Notes: generated by a model from the sequence alone, not told the origin. DNA of 64,000 bases from Hominiventricola filiformis (GCF_020686965.1 NZ_JAJEPS010000005.1:62001-126000); one strand, 5' to 3'. Shown: positions 25,724-34,999, counted from the first letter of the stretch. Translations and numbers: made by a program.

Positions 25724-25753
25724 TTGACAATTCCTACAATCTTTGCCTATACT
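25724..25753 (+). promoter_or_regulatory. Promoter of the nucleoside-importer operon
   Basis: TTGACA at 25724-25729, an 18-base spacer and TATACT at 25748-25753. The ~85-base leader holds a small hairpin (CTTATG-GCT-CATAAG near 25778-25793) but no riboswitch that I can recognise. The ribosome site AGGAGGATTATTT precedes the ATG. Confidence 0.75.
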
Positions 25754-25843
25754 TAACAAGTATTAAGAGAACGACTGATCTTATGGCTCATAAGTTCAGC
25801 TCATAAGAGACAACCCGTAAATGGGAACACAGGAGGATTATTT

Positions 25844-27112
25844 ATGAAAAAGAAAGTTGTAAGTTTACTTACTGCTATGGCATTGACTGCAATGACTCTT
25901 GCAGGATGCGGTTCTTCCACAGCAGCAGACAGCACTGACAGTACAGCAGCAGAGACTACTGATGAGGCAGCTGACACGGAAGCAGATGCAGACAGCACCG
26001 CTGCAGTTACCAACGTAAAAGCAGGTTTCATTTTCCTGCATGATGAGAACTCTACTTATGATCTGAACTTCATGAATGCAGCAAAAGAAGCATGTGAGAA
26101 GCTTGGCATTGAGTATATGACAAAGACCAATATCCCGGAAGGTCAGGAATGTTATGATGCAGCATGTGAGCTGGCAGATGCAGGATGCAACTTCATCTTC
26201 GCAGACAGCTTTGGACATGAGGATTACATCATCGAGGCTGCAAAAGAGTATCCGGAAGTACAGTTCAGCCATGCAACCGGAACTAAGGCTCATACAGAGG
26301 GACTTGACAACTTCCACAATGCATTCGCTTCTATTTATGATGGACGTTATCTTGCAGGTATCGCTGCAGGTATGAAATTAAATGAGATGATCGCAAACGG
26401 AGATATCACTGAGGATCAGGCAAAGATGGGATATGTAGGAGCCTATACCTATGCAGAGGTTATCTCCGGATATACTTCCTTCTTCCTGGGCGCACGTTCT
26501 GTATGCCCGAGCGTAACAATGGACGTTACCTTTACCGGTTCCTGGTATGATGAGACCGCTGAGAAAGAGGGCGCTAACAAACTGATCGAGGACGGATGCG
26601 TACTGATCAGCCAGCATGCAGATTCCATGGGAGCTCCGACCGCATGCGAGACCGCAGGTGTACCGAACGTATCCTACAACGGAAGCACCGAAAGCGCTTG
26701 CCCGAACACCTTCCTTGTATCTTCCAGAGTAAACTGGGAGCCCTACTTTGAGTATGCAATGAACTGTGTAGCAGATGGAACCCAGATCGACGCTGACTGG
26801 ACCGGAACACTGGCTACCGGTTCTGTTGAACTGAGCAGCCTTGGAAGCGCAGTAGCAGATGGAACTCAGGAAGCAATCGATGCAGCAACTGCTGAGATTG
26901 AAGCTGGTACCTTACATGTATTTGATACCGCTACATTCACCGTTGATGGTGCAGAGATGACCAGTTATGAAGCAGATGTGGATACGGATGCAGATTACAC
27001 CCCGGATCATGAGGTAGTAAGCGACGGATATTTCCATGAGTCTGAGTACCGTTCCGCTCCGTACTTCAATGTACAGATCGACGGCATCAACCTTCTGGAT
27101 ACCGCATTCTAA
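25844..27112 (+). CDS. BMP-family nucleoside-binding lipoprotein
   Basis: 422 residues. Lysine-rich signal peptide with lipobox LAGC (cysteine about 22), a Ser/Thr/Ala/Asp-rich linker, then a PBP1_BMP domain: VKAGFIFLHDENSTYDLNFMNAA near the start, FADSFGHEDYI, GRYLAGIAAG and GYVGAYTYAEVISGY. It captures nucleosides or a related purine ligand at the cell surface and delivers them to the ABC permease encoded downstream. GC- and codon-rich in the highly expressed style. A hairpin terminator follows, so this subunit is probably made in excess over the transporter. Confidence 0.9.
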   Translation: MKKKVVSLLTAMALTAMTLAGCGSSTAADSTDSTAAETTDEAADTEADADSTAAVTNVKAGFIFLHDENSTYDLNFMNAAKEACEKLGIEYMTKTNIPEGQECYDAACELADAGCNFIFADSFGHEDYIIEAAKEYPEVQFSHATGTKAHTEGLDNFHNAFASIYDGRYLAGIAAGMKLNEMIANGDITEDQAKMGYVGAYTYAEVISGYTSFFLGARSVCPSVTMDVTFTGSWYDETAEKEGANKLIEDGCVLISQHADSMGAPTACETAGVPNVSYNGSTESACPNTFLVSSRVNWEPYFEYAMNCVADGTQIDADWTGTLATGSVELSSLGSAVADGTQEAIDAATAEIEAGTLHVFDTATFTVDGAEMTSYEADVDTDADYTPDHEVVSDGYFHESEYRSAPYFNVQIDGINLLDTAF

Positions 27113-27131
27113 TTAAAATAAAATGCCTTGC

Positions 27132-27170
27132 AAAGGGCGGCACAGCGACTATCGCCGCGCCGCCCTTTTT
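27132..27170 (+). terminator. Intercistronic hairpin (partial terminator)
   Basis: AAAGGGCGGC ... GCCGCCCTTT then TT, between the binding-protein gene and the ATPase gene. There is no new promoter that I can see after it, so readthrough probably sets a lower level of the transporter subunits. Confidence 0.7.
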
Positions 27171-27239
27171 CCGTCATATGGAAGTTGCCATATGAGGGAA
27201 AAAGGACGGAACGGTTCTAATATAGAAAGGGGACGAAAG

Positions 27240-28772
27240 ATGGATACCAGAACAGCAGCAGTTTCGTTAAGAAACGTAACGAAGACCTTTGGCGCGGTTG
27301 TTGCCAATGAGAAAGTGAATCTGGATATTTATAAGGGAGAGATTCTGGCGCTCCTGGGAGAAAACGGAAGCGGAAAGACAACACTGATGAATATGCTTTC
27401 CGGTATTTATTTCCCGGATGAGGGACAGATCTTTATCAATGGAAAAGAAGAGATTATCAAATCACCAAAAGATGCATTAAAGCTGGGCATTGGTATGGTG
27501 CATCAGCATTTCAAACTGGTGGATGTACTGTCTGCTACGGAAAATATTGTATTGGGTCTGGAAGGAAAGCTGAATATTAAAGAAGCATCCGGAAAGATTG
27601 CACACATCTGTGAAAAATATGGATTTGAAGTGGATCCGAAGCAGAAGATTTATGATATGTCTGTTTCTCAGAAGCAAACCGTGGAGATTGTAAAAGTACT
27701 TTACCGCGGTGCGGACATTCTGATTCTGGATGAGCCGACGGCAGTGCTGACCCCTCAGGAGACGGAAAAATTGTTCCGTGTACTTCGTAAAATGAGAGAT
27801 GATGGAAAAGCGATTGTCATTATCACCCATAAGATGAACGAGGTAAAATCTTTGTCTGACCGTGTGGCAGTCCTGAGAAATGGCCAGTATATTGGTGATA
27901 TGAAGACCAGCGAGACCAACATTACGGAAATGACCAATATGATGGTCGGACATACGGTAACCCTGAACATTGACCGTCCGGACCCGGTAGATCCGAAACC
28001 ACGAATCGAGGTGGAGGGTCTGACTGTCCGGAATGAAGAGGGCGTGGTAAAGTTAAAGGATGTCAGCTTTACTGCCAATAGCGGTGAGATTCTTGGCATT
28101 GCCGGAATCTCCGGATGCGGACAGAAGGAGCTGCTGGAAGCAATTGCAGGACTTCAGCCGGTAGAGTCCGGAACGATTGCCTATATGGAACCGGATGGCA
28201 CAAAAGAAATGTTAATTGGAAAAGATCCGTTGAAGATTGCGGAGATGGGTGTTTCCCTTTCGTTTGTTCCGGAAGACCGTCTAGGCATGGGTCTGGTAGG
28301 AAATATGGATCTGACCGATAATATGATGCTTCGTTCCTTCCGGAAAGGAAAGACTCCCTTTGTCAACCGCAAACCGGCCAGAGAACTGGCAGAGCATGTG
28401 GTAGAGAGTCTGGAAGTGGTAACACCGGGCATTCACACACCGGTTCGCCGTCTTTCCGGTGGTAATGTTCAGAAAGTACTGCTGGGACGCGAGATTGCAT
28501 CCTCACCGACCGTTCTGCTGACGGCTTATGCAGTGCGTGGTCTGGATATCAACTCCTCCTATACGATTTATGACTTGCTGAATGAGCAGAAGAAAAAGGG
28601 CGTGGCTGTTATCTTTGTCGGCGAGGATCTGGATGTGCTGGTAGAACTTTCCGACCGGATCATGGTTCTCTGTGGAGGAGAAGTCAGCGGCATCGTGGAT
28701 GCCAGAACGACAGATAAAAATGAGGTCGGCATGATGATGACCAGAATGGGAGGCAGTGAAGAACATGAATGA
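27240..28772 (+). CDS. Nucleoside ABC importer, double ATPase subunit
   Basis: 510 residues from the ATG at 27240 (AAAGGGGACGAAAG upstream); the longer frame back to 27123 runs through the hairpin and is rejected. Two ABC modules in tandem: the first with Walker A GENGSGKTT, signature-like MSVSQKQTVEI and Walker B LILDEPTAVL; the second with GISGCGQKE, signature RRLSGGNVQK and a degenerate Walker B (LLTAYAVRGLD in place of LLIDEP). Both are typical of YufO/NupO-type proteins that serve a BMP-dependent nucleoside importer. Overlaps the permease gene. Confidence 0.9.
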   Translation: MDTRTAAVSLRNVTKTFGAVVANEKVNLDIYKGEILALLGENGSGKTTLMNMLSGIYFPDEGQIFINGKEEIIKSPKDALKLGIGMVHQHFKLVDVLSATENIVLGLEGKLNIKEASGKIAHICEKYGFEVDPKQKIYDMSVSQKQTVEIVKVLYRGADILILDEPTAVLTPQETEKLFRVLRKMRDDGKAIVIITHKMNEVKSLSDRVAVLRNGQYIGDMKTSETNITEMTNMMVGHTVTLNIDRPDPVDPKPRIEVEGLTVRNEEGVVKLKDVSFTANSGEILGIAGISGCGQKELLEAIAGLQPVESGTIAYMEPDGTKEMLIGKDPLKIAEMGVSLSFVPEDRLGMGLVGNMDLTDNMMLRSFRKGKTPFVNRKPARELAEHVVESLEVVTPGIHTPVRRLSGGNVQKVLLGREIASSPTVLLTAYAVRGLDINSSYTIYDLLNEQKKKGVAVIFVGEDLDVLVELSDRIMVLCGGEVSGIVDARTTDKNEVGMMMTRMGGSEEHE

Positions 28773-29871
28773 GAAAAAGAAAGAACCGCTTTTCCATATT
28801 GTAAAGAGGGATGCCATTCCCTGGTATCAGTCGCTGGGAATCCGGGCAGTGGCCATTGTGCTGGCGCTGATTCTCTGCGCGATAATTACAACCGTAACGA
28901 CGGGGATTAACCCGATTCAGGTATATCAATCTATTTTTGCAGGAGCATTTGGTTCTGCCAGAAAGACCTGGATTACCTTCCAGAACATTTCCATTCTGCT
29001 TCTGATTTCCCTGGCGTTGACTCCGGCATTCAAGATGAAATTCTGGAATATTGGCGGTGAAGGTCAGGTGCTCATCGGTGGTCTGGCATCTGCAGCCTGC
29101 ATGATCTGTCTGGGGGACAAGCTTCCGAATGCGGCAGTCATCCTCTGCATGGTCGTGGCAAGTATCGCAGCTGGTGCGTTCTGGGGATTTATTCCGGCAT
29201 TTTTCAAGGCAAAATGGAATACAAATGAGACTCTTTCCACTCTGATGATGAACTATATTGCTACTCAGCTGGTGGCATTTTATACCATTGTATGGGAAGT
29301 GCCGAAGGGCTCCGGAAAGATTGGAATTATCAATCAGAATACGAATGTGGGCTGGCTGCCCCAGGCATTCGGTTACAAATACCTCTTAAGCATTCTGGTG
29401 GCAGTGCTCATTACGGCATTTATGTATATTTATCTTAACTACAGTAAACATGGCTATGAGATTTCTGTTGTGGGTGAGAGTGAGAACACGGCGAAATACG
29501 TTGGCATTAAAGTAGAAAAAGTGATCATGCGGACGGTGGTATTGTCCGGTGCTATCTGCGGACTGGTTGGTCTTCTGCTGGTGGGAGGCATCAATCATAC
29601 GATAACCACAACCATTGCAGGAGGTCAGGGATTTACGGCAGTTCTGGTATCCTGGATGTCCAAATTCAATCCGCTGACCATGGTATTCTCCAGCTTCCTG
29701 ATCATTTTCATGAATCGTGGTGCCAGTGAGATTTCCACAAACTTCGGACTGAACCAGTCTTACTCCGATATCCTGACGGGAATTATTCTGTTCTTTATCA
29801 TCGGCTGTGAATTCTTCATCTCGTATCAGCTGCAGTCACGTAAAAAAGCAGAGAAGAAGGAGGTAAAATAA
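28765..29871 (+). CDS. Nucleoside ABC importer permease 1
   Basis: 368 residues from the ATG at 28765, overlapping the ATPase stop by 8 bases; a GTG at 28756 is possible but has too short a gap to GGGAGG. Nine to ten hydrophobic helices with the branched-chain/nucleoside permease motif KFWNIGGEGQVLIGGL and WNTNETLSTLMMNYIA, as in YufP/NupP. It pairs with the next permease to form the channel of the BMP-type importer. Confidence 0.9.
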   Translation: MNEKKKEPLFHIVKRDAIPWYQSLGIRAVAIVLALILCAIITTVTTGINPIQVYQSIFAGAFGSARKTWITFQNISILLLISLALTPAFKMKFWNIGGEGQVLIGGLASAACMICLGDKLPNAAVILCMVVASIAAGAFWGFIPAFFKAKWNTNETLSTLMMNYIATQLVAFYTIVWEVPKGSGKIGIINQNTNVGWLPQAFGYKYLLSILVAVLITAFMYIYLNYSKHGYEISVVGESENTAKYVGIKVEKVIMRTVVLSGAICGLVGLLLVGGINHTITTTIAGGQGFTAVLVSWMSKFNPLTMVFSSFLIIFMNRGASEISTNFGLNQSYSDILTGIILFFIIGCEFFISYQLQSRKKAEKKEVK

Positions 29872-29874
29872 ATC

Positions 29875-30876
29875 ATGTTGAACTTCTTACTTGCGTTTAT
29901 TCCAAGAGCCATTGTGCAGGGCATTCCGCTGCTGTTCGGAAGTACCGGTGAGATCGTGACCGAGAAATCCGGTAATCTGAATCTGGGAATTCCGGGCGTT
30001 ATGTATGTGGGAGCCATCTGTGGTGTGATTGGTTCTTTCTTCTATGAACATTCTGTGCCGGATGCGTCTGCCATGAACGGAACCCTCGCCATTCTGATTC
30101 CGATGGCATGCTGCATGCTTGGCTCGCTGCTCATGGGAATCTTATACTGTTTCCTGACCGTGACACTGAGAGCAAATCAGAATGTAACAGGACTTGCCAT
30201 GACTACATTTGGTGTTGGTTTTGGTAACTTCTTTGGCGGTTCGCTGATCAAACTGGTAGACAGCGATGTTCCCTCCATTACCCTGACGGCAACCAGTGGA
30301 TTTTTCAGCAAGACCCTTCCCTTTGCAGGAAAACTGGGCTGGTTTGGAAAATTGTTCCTGTCCTACGGCTTCCTGGCATATCTGGCAGTGCTCATTGCGC
30401 TGGTAGCATCCTATATTCTGCATCACACCCGTGTGGGCCTTCAGCTTCGTGCAGTCGGCGAGAACCCGAGTACTGCAGATGCAGCAGGTATTAACGTGGC
30501 AAAATATAAATACATCGCAACCTGTGTCGGATGTATGATCGCAGGATTTGGCGGTCTCTACTATGTTATGGACTATGCCTGCGGCGTATGGTCCAACGAT
30601 GCCTTCGGTGACAGAGGCTGGCTGGCTATCGCCCTTGTAATCTTCACCATCTGGCGTCCGAATATCAGCATTCTGGCATCCTTCCTGTTTGGAGGACTGT
30701 ATATCCTGTATCTCTATATTCCGACCGGAATGGACCATATGGAGTTCCAGGAGTTATATAAAATGATTCCGTATGTGGTAACTCTGGTGGTACTGGTAGT
30801 GACCAGCATCCGCAGTAAGAGAGAGAGTCAGCCGCCTGCAAGTCTGGGCCTGGCCTACTTCAGGGAAGAACGATAG
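29875..30876 (+). CDS. Nucleoside ABC importer permease 2
   Basis: 333 residues, 3 bases after permease 1. Hydrophobic throughout, with GEIVTEKSGNLNLGIPGVM near the N-terminus and GLQLRAVGENPSTADAAGINV in the loop that contacts the ATPase, the hallmarks of YufQ/NupQ-type permeases. Last gene of the operon; a strong terminator follows 16 bases later. Confidence 0.9.
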   Translation: MLNFLLAFIPRAIVQGIPLLFGSTGEIVTEKSGNLNLGIPGVMYVGAICGVIGSFFYEHSVPDASAMNGTLAILIPMACCMLGSLLMGILYCFLTVTLRANQNVTGLAMTTFGVGFGNFFGGSLIKLVDSDVPSITLTATSGFFSKTLPFAGKLGWFGKLFLSYGFLAYLAVLIALVASYILHHTRVGLQLRAVGENPSTADAAGINVAKYKYIATCVGCMIAGFGGLYYVMDYACGVWSNDAFGDRGWLAIALVIFTIWRPNISILASFLFGGLYILYLYIPTGMDHMEFQELYKMIPYVVTLVVLVVTSIRSKRESQPPASLGLAYFREER

Positions 30877-30891
30877 AGATAGAAAATGTAA

Positions 30892-30927
30892 CCCCGCGGT
30901 CCGATGGTATGGACCGCGGGGATTTTC
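30892..30927 (+). terminator. Terminator of the nucleoside-importer operon
   Basis: CCCCGCGGTCC ... GGACCGCGGGG, an 11-bp perfect GC-rich stem, followed by ATTTTCTGTT. It lies between the importer and the convergent MarR gene. Confidence 0.8.
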
Positions 30928-30937
30928 TGTTGCAGTA

Positions 30938-31372
30938 TTAATGATTTTCAGGGGTCAGCTGCTCCAGGTTTTCTTCGATGATTTCCAGCGTCCTGAAAAA
31001 TCCATTTCGATCGTTCTCATTTGTGTTTTTAAGAAGAACGGTTTCAAAATCCTGTTGAAGCTTTCTGCCTTTTTCGATAATGGGAAGTGCTTGTTCCGTA
31101 CATTGAAGTTCGATTTTTCGTCGGTCTCCTTCTATACTGTTTCTGGTCAGATATCCTTCTTTTACCAGTTTATCTACATTGACAGAGACCAGATTGGCTT
31201 TGATTTTCCGGATTTCCACGATGTCGCTGGCTGTTTTGCATTCCGGATTGTTGCCAAGAAACATAAGAATATCAAAGGCTGTTTGCGGCATATGAATCTC
31301 TTTACATAAAGATTTGCAATAATCATTGTATGCCAATCGTATTTTTCTTGCAAATTCCAGACGTACATTCAT
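30938..31372 (-). CDS. MarR-family regulator
   Basis: 144 residues from the ATG at 31372 (GGGAGTGAGG upstream); the longer frame to 31477 would cross the operator and promoter. Winged-helix core: QTAFDILMFLGNN, KTASDIVEIRKIKANLVSVNVDKLVKEGYL and the wing SIEGDRRKIELQCTEQA. Helical ends form the dimer. Typically a repressor released by a small ligand. A 25-bp palindrome lies just upstream, and the gene is divergent from a dihydrouridine synthase gene, which may or may not be its target. Confidence 0.85.
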   Translation of the reverse strand: MNVRLEFARKIRLAYNDYCKSLCKEIHMPQTAFDILMFLGNNPECKTASDIVEIRKIKANLVSVNVDKLVKEGYLTRNSIEGDRRKIELQCTEQALPIIEKGRKLQQDFETVLLKNTNENDRNGFFRTLEIIEENLEQLTPENH

Positions 31373-31397
31373 GGTTTTTACCTCACTCCCGGATAAT

Positions 31398-31422
31398 TCA
31401 AAAATGAACTGTTCATATTTGA
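31398..31422. promoter_or_regulatory. 25-bp palindrome, probable MarR operator
   Basis: TCAAA-a-ATGAAC-t-GTTCAT-a-TTTGA: a palindrome with one mismatched pair around a single central base. It lies downstream of a leftward TTGACA-N17-TACGCT promoter (about 31453 to 31425) and 26 bases before the MarR start, which fits autorepression. Confidence 0.7.
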
Positions 31423-31478
31423 GTAGCGTAGCATGAATCAAAGAATGTGTCAACGGGAATGTATTCATAGAAAACAAA

Positions 31479-31508
31479 TTGACTCACTGGGGGATTTTAG
31501 AATATAAT
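31479..31508 (+). promoter_or_regulatory. Promoter of the dus gene
   Basis: TTGACT at 31479-31484, an 18-base spacer and TATAAT at 31503-31508, about 30 bases before the ATG at 31540. Confidence 0.75.
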
Positions 31509-31539
31509 TTCGATAACATAAGAATAAGGTGATACGATC

Positions 31540-32466
31540 ATGGGAATGCATTACTATATGGCCCCGTTGGAGGCCATTACCACTTATACCTACCGACAGG
31601 CTCATGCAAAAGTATACGGACCTCTTGATAAATATTTTATCCCGTTTCTGGAAACTCATGAGAAGCGGGATTTTAAGACAAGAGAGCTGCAGGAAATCCT
31701 GCCGGAACATAATGAAGGAATTTATGTGGTACCGCAGATTCTGACCAACAAGGCAGATGGATTTATCCGCCTCGGAAAAGCATTGAAAGACTATGGATAT
31801 CAGGAGATCAATTTAAACCTTGGATGTCCGTCCAAAACGGTGGTGACCAAAGGAAAAGGTTCCGGATTTCTGGCATTTCCGGAAGAGCTGGACTGTTTCC
31901 TGGACAACATCTTTGAGGCACTGGGTTCAGAACTGAAATTATCCGTAAAAACCAGAATCGGGAAGGAAAAGCCGGAAGAATTTCCGAGACTTCTGGAAAT
32001 TTTCAACCGTTATCCTCTGGAAGAATTGATCATTCATCCAAGAGTACAGACCGATGGGTACAAGAATTACCCCAGAATGGAAATGTATGATCTGGCGGCA
32101 AAGGAGAGCAAAAATCCTATATGCTATAACGGTGATTTGTTCAATCAGGAGAAGCTGGAGAAATTTCAGAAAGAGCGGCCGGATACAGATTGTTTGATGA
32201 TTGGCAGGGGATTTCTCATGAATCCGGGACTTCTCCATCCGGAAACCGGACGGAAAGAATTCTGGGAGTTTCACGATCTGGTCTATCACGGCTATCTGGA
32301 ACGGGATCTGGGTGGTTACCGGAACGTGCTATTTAAAATGAAAGAGTTGTGGCTCTATCAGGTGAAACTGTTCCCGGAAGTGAAGGGACTGGAGAAGAAG
32401 ATCAAAAAACTGCAGACGCAGCAGGAGTATGAGCAGCTGATGGGAAAGCTGCAGACAGTTTCATAA
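31540..32466 (+). CDS. tRNA-dihydrouridine synthase (Dus family)
   Basis: 308 residues, a TIM-barrel flavoenzyme that reduces uridines in the tRNA D-loop with NADPH. Visible motifs: YYMAPLEAITTYTYR at the N-terminus (FMN pocket), INLNLGCPSKTVVTKGKGSGF with the active-site cysteine, LSVKTRIG, LIIHPRVQTDGY (barrel) and CLMIGRGFLMNPGLL. ATG with AAGGTGATACGATC upstream. A second, different Dus gene lies at 36597; the two share the barrel motifs but differ in the active-site strand. Confidence 0.9.
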   Translation: MGMHYYMAPLEAITTYTYRQAHAKVYGPLDKYFIPFLETHEKRDFKTRELQEILPEHNEGIYVVPQILTNKADGFIRLGKALKDYGYQEINLNLGCPSKTVVTKGKGSGFLAFPEELDCFLDNIFEALGSELKLSVKTRIGKEKPEEFPRLLEIFNRYPLEELIIHPRVQTDGYKNYPRMEMYDLAAKESKNPICYNGDLFNQEKLEKFQKERPDTDCLMIGRGFLMNPGLLHPETGRKEFWEFHDLVYHGYLERDLGGYRNVLFKMKELWLYQVKLFPEVKGLEKKIKKLQTQQEYEQLMGKLQTVS

Positions 32467-32475
32467 ATCCTTTCG

Positions 32476-32504
32476 TTGTCAACCGTATGAGAATATTGTA
32501 TAAT
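32476..32504 (+). promoter_or_regulatory. Promoter of the NfeD-SPFH operon
   Basis: TTGTCA at 32476-32481, a 17-base spacer and TATAAT at 32499-32504, followed by GGAGGAAAAATGC at the first gene. Confidence 0.75.
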
Positions 32505-32536
32505 AAAAACAATCACAGCAAACGGAGGAAAAATGC

Positions 32537-32992
32537 ATGACAGGAATGAACTCTGCAGTGATCTGGCTTGTGCTGGTGATCGTATTGCTGGCCATTGAGA
32601 TTGCGACGTTGGGCCTGACGACAGTCTGGTTCGCAGGCGGGGCGGCAGCAGCATTTATCTCTACCTTTTTTGGTGCGAGTATGGGAGTCCAGACAGGAAT
32701 TTTTCTGGTACTGTCACTGATTTTACTGTTGGTTACAAGACCGGCAGCCATGCGCTTTATGAAAAAGGGACAGGTAAAAACCAATGCGGACAGTTTGATC
32801 GGCAGAACAGCCGTAGCAACGAAGGAGATCAATAATCTGGCGCAGACCGGAGAAGTTGACATTGCCGATATCAGCTGGACAGCAAGAAGCGAGGATGATT
32901 TGAAGATTATCCCGGCAGGCAGCAAAGTAAAGATCTGTGCCATCGAAGGCGTGAAGCTTATCGTGGAGGAGATAAAGGAGGAAATAAAATGA
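32537..32992 (+). CDS. Short NfeD-like membrane protein
   Basis: 151 residues. Two to three membrane helices (VIWLVLVIVLLAIEIATLGL, then TGIFLVLSLILLLVTRPAA), followed by an OB-fold-like soluble domain (NADSLIGRTAVATKEI, GEVDIADISWTARSEDD, AGSKVKICAIEGVKLIVE), the plan of short NfeD/YbbJ proteins. These pair with SPFH/stomatin proteins, and here the SPFH gene follows with a 4-base overlap. The pair probably acts in membrane organisation or quality control. Confidence 0.85.
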   Translation: MTGMNSAVIWLVLVIVLLAIEIATLGLTTVWFAGGAAAAFISTFFGASMGVQTGIFLVLSLILLLVTRPAAMRFMKKGQVKTNADSLIGRTAVATKEINNLAQTGEVDIADISWTARSEDDLKIIPAGSKVKICAIEGVKLIVEEIKEEIK

Positions 32993-33906
32993 TTTTAGTA
33001 GGCGTACTGATTCTGGTGATTCTGATCATTCTGGCATCCTGTGTGAAAGTGGTACCGCAGGCTACCGCACTTGTTATGGAACGTCTGGGTGCGTATAACG
33101 GAACCTGGCCGGTAGGTATCCATTTCAAGGTGCCGATCATTGATCGTGTGGCAAAGAAAGTGACCCTGAAAGAGCAGGTAGTGGATTTCGCGCCGCAGCC
33201 GGTAATTACGAAAGATAATGTAACCATGAGAATTGATACGGTTGTGTTTTTCCAGATTACGGATCCGAAGCTTTTCGCTTATGGTGTAGAGAATCCGATC
33301 ATGGCTATCGAGAACCTGACCGCTACCACCCTTAGAAATATCATTGGAGATCTGGAACTTGACCAGACCCTGACTTCCCGTGAGACCATCAACACCAAGA
33401 TGCGTGCTTCCCTGGATGTGGCAACAGATCCGTGGGGCATCAAAGTGAACCGTGTGGAACTGAAGAACATCATTCCTCCGGCTGCCATTCAGGATGCCAT
33501 GGAGAAGCAGATGAAGGCAGAACGTGAACGTCGTGAGGCAATTCTGAAGGCAGAAGGTGAGAAGAAGTCCACTATTCTGGTGGCAGAAGGTCATAAGGAG
33601 TCTGCGATTCTGGATGCAGAGGCTGAGAAACAGGCAGCAATCTTGAGAGCAGAAGCAGAGAAAGAGAAGATGATCAAGGAAGCAGAAGGTCAGGCAGCAG
33701 CCATCCTGAAAGTACAGCAGGCAAATGCAGACGGTCTTCGTTTCCTGAAAGAAGTAGGAGTAGATGAAGCAGTGATCCAGCTGAAGAGCCTGGAGGCATT
33801 TGCAAAGGCAGCCGACGGACAGGCAACCAAGATCATTATTCCGTCCGAGATTCAGAAGCTTGCCGGACTGGTAAGTTCCGTTACAGAAGTAGCGAAAGAG
33901 AAGTAA
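32989..33906 (+). CDS. SPFH/stomatin-family protein (QmcA-like)
   Basis: 305 residues. One N-terminal membrane segment (ILVGVLILVILIILASCV), an SPFH domain (VVPQATALVMERLGAYNG ... PVITKDNVTMRIDTVVFFQITD) and a long Ala/Glu/Lys-rich coiled coil (about 175-245) made of repeated EKQ/ILRAEAEKE units. Such proteins form large membrane-associated rings or cages. Overlaps its NfeD partner by 4 bases with AAAGGAGG in the overlap. High-expression codon use. Confidence 0.88.
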   Translation: MILVGVLILVILIILASCVKVVPQATALVMERLGAYNGTWPVGIHFKVPIIDRVAKKVTLKEQVVDFAPQPVITKDNVTMRIDTVVFFQITDPKLFAYGVENPIMAIENLTATTLRNIIGDLELDQTLTSRETINTKMRASLDVATDPWGIKVNRVELKNIIPPAAIQDAMEKQMKAERERREAILKAEGEKKSTILVAEGHKESAILDAEAEKQAAILRAEAEKEKMIKEAEGQAAAILKVQQANADGLRFLKEVGVDEAVIQLKSLEAFAKAADGQATKIIIPSEIQKLAGLVSSVTEVAKEK

Positions 33907-33997
33907 TTCGCATTGCAGAAACACATTTCGGGCTGACGCAGCATGTTGCGCCAGCCTGTTTGCATGAAAGCACATACATACAAAAGGAGACACCACC

Positions 33998-34984
33998 ATG
34001 GATTTAAAAGGAAGAAATTTTTTGAAACTGCTTGATTATACACCGGAAGAGATGACTTATCTTCTGGATCTGGCTGCAGAGCTGAAAGACAAGAAGAAAA
34101 AAGGGATTCCGGTAGACACTTTAAGGGGTAAAAACGTCGCACTGATTTTTGAAAAAACCAGTACCAGAACCCGCTGCTCTTTTGAAGTGGCTGCCCATGA
34201 CCTGGGTATGGGAACGACTTACCTTGATCCCACCGGTTCTCAGATCGGTAAGAAGGAGAGCATTGCAGATACGGCCCGTGTGCTGGGAAGAATGTATGAG
34301 GGTATCGAATACCGCGGATATGGTCAGGAGATCGTGGAAGAGTTGGCAAAATATGCAGGGGTTCCGGTATGGAACGGTTTGACCAACGAGTTCCATCCGA
34401 CCCAGATTCTGGCAGATATGCTGACCATTCGTGAGCATTTCGGAAATCTGGATGTGAAAGTCGTTTACATGGGTGATGCCCGTTACAATATGGGTAATTC
34501 CTGGATGGTAGGATGTGCGAAGATGGGTATGGACTTTACTGCATGCGCGCCGAAGAAATACTGGCCGTCCCAGGAGCTGATCGATCAGTGCCAGGAAATC
34601 GCAAAAGAGACCGGCGCAAAGATCACGCTGGAAGAGGATGTACAGAAGGCAACTAAGAACGCAGATGTCATTTATACAGACGTATGGGTATCCATGGGTG
34701 AGCCGAATGAAGTATGGGCAGAGCGTATCCATGACCTTCTTCCCTATCAGGTAAATAAAGCAGTGATGGAAAATGCAGGAGAGCAGGCAATCTTCATGCA
34801 CTGTCTGCCGGCGTTCCATGATCTGGGAACCAAGATCGGCAAACAGATCAGCGAGAAATTTAATCTGGATGCCATGGAAGTAACCGACGAAGTATTTGAG
34901 TCATCCCAGTCTGTTGTATTTGATGAGGCTGAGAACCGTATGCATACCATCAAAGCTGTGATGGCAGCAACGCTGGGAGCATAA
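33998..34984 (+). CDS. argF: Ornithine carbamoyltransferase
   Basis: 328 residues, the usual length. It transfers a carbamoyl group from carbamoyl phosphate to ornithine to give citrulline (arginine synthesis, or the reverse in the arginine deiminase pathway). Motifs: FEKTSTRTR with the carbamoyl-phosphate loop STRTR at 55-59, EYRGY, FHPTQ (the HPTQ signature) and MHCLPAFHD (HCLP, ornithine/phosphate site). Ribosome site AAAGGAGACACCACC. It is not next to other arginine genes, so catabolic or anabolic use cannot be decided from context. Confidence 0.93.
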   Translation: MDLKGRNFLKLLDYTPEEMTYLLDLAAELKDKKKKGIPVDTLRGKNVALIFEKTSTRTRCSFEVAAHDLGMGTTYLDPTGSQIGKKESIADTARVLGRMYEGIEYRGYGQEIVEELAKYAGVPVWNGLTNEFHPTQILADMLTIREHFGNLDVKVVYMGDARYNMGNSWMVGCAKMGMDFTACAPKKYWPSQELIDQCQEIAKETGAKITLEEDVQKATKNADVIYTDVWVSMGEPNEVWAERIHDLLPYQVNKAVMENAGEQAIFMHCLPAFHDLGTKIGKQISEKFNLDAMEVTDEVFESSQSVVFDEAENRMHTIKAVMAATLGA

Positions 34985-34999
34985 AAAGCCGGAGGAATC

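Noticed and set aside
25754..25843. Possible purine riboswitch before the nucleoside-importer operon
   Set aside because: I cannot find the conserved core or loop sequences of known purine or preQ1 riboswitches; only a small hairpin is visible.
27123..27239. N-terminal extension of the nucleoside ATPase from 27123
   Set aside because: This stretch is the intercistronic hairpin and has no ribosome site; the ATG at 27240 does.
32995..33999. 334-codon minus-strand ORF opposite the SPFH gene
   Set aside because: Cys/Leu/Phe-rich shadow caused by the repetitive Ala/Glu coiled coil on the other strand.
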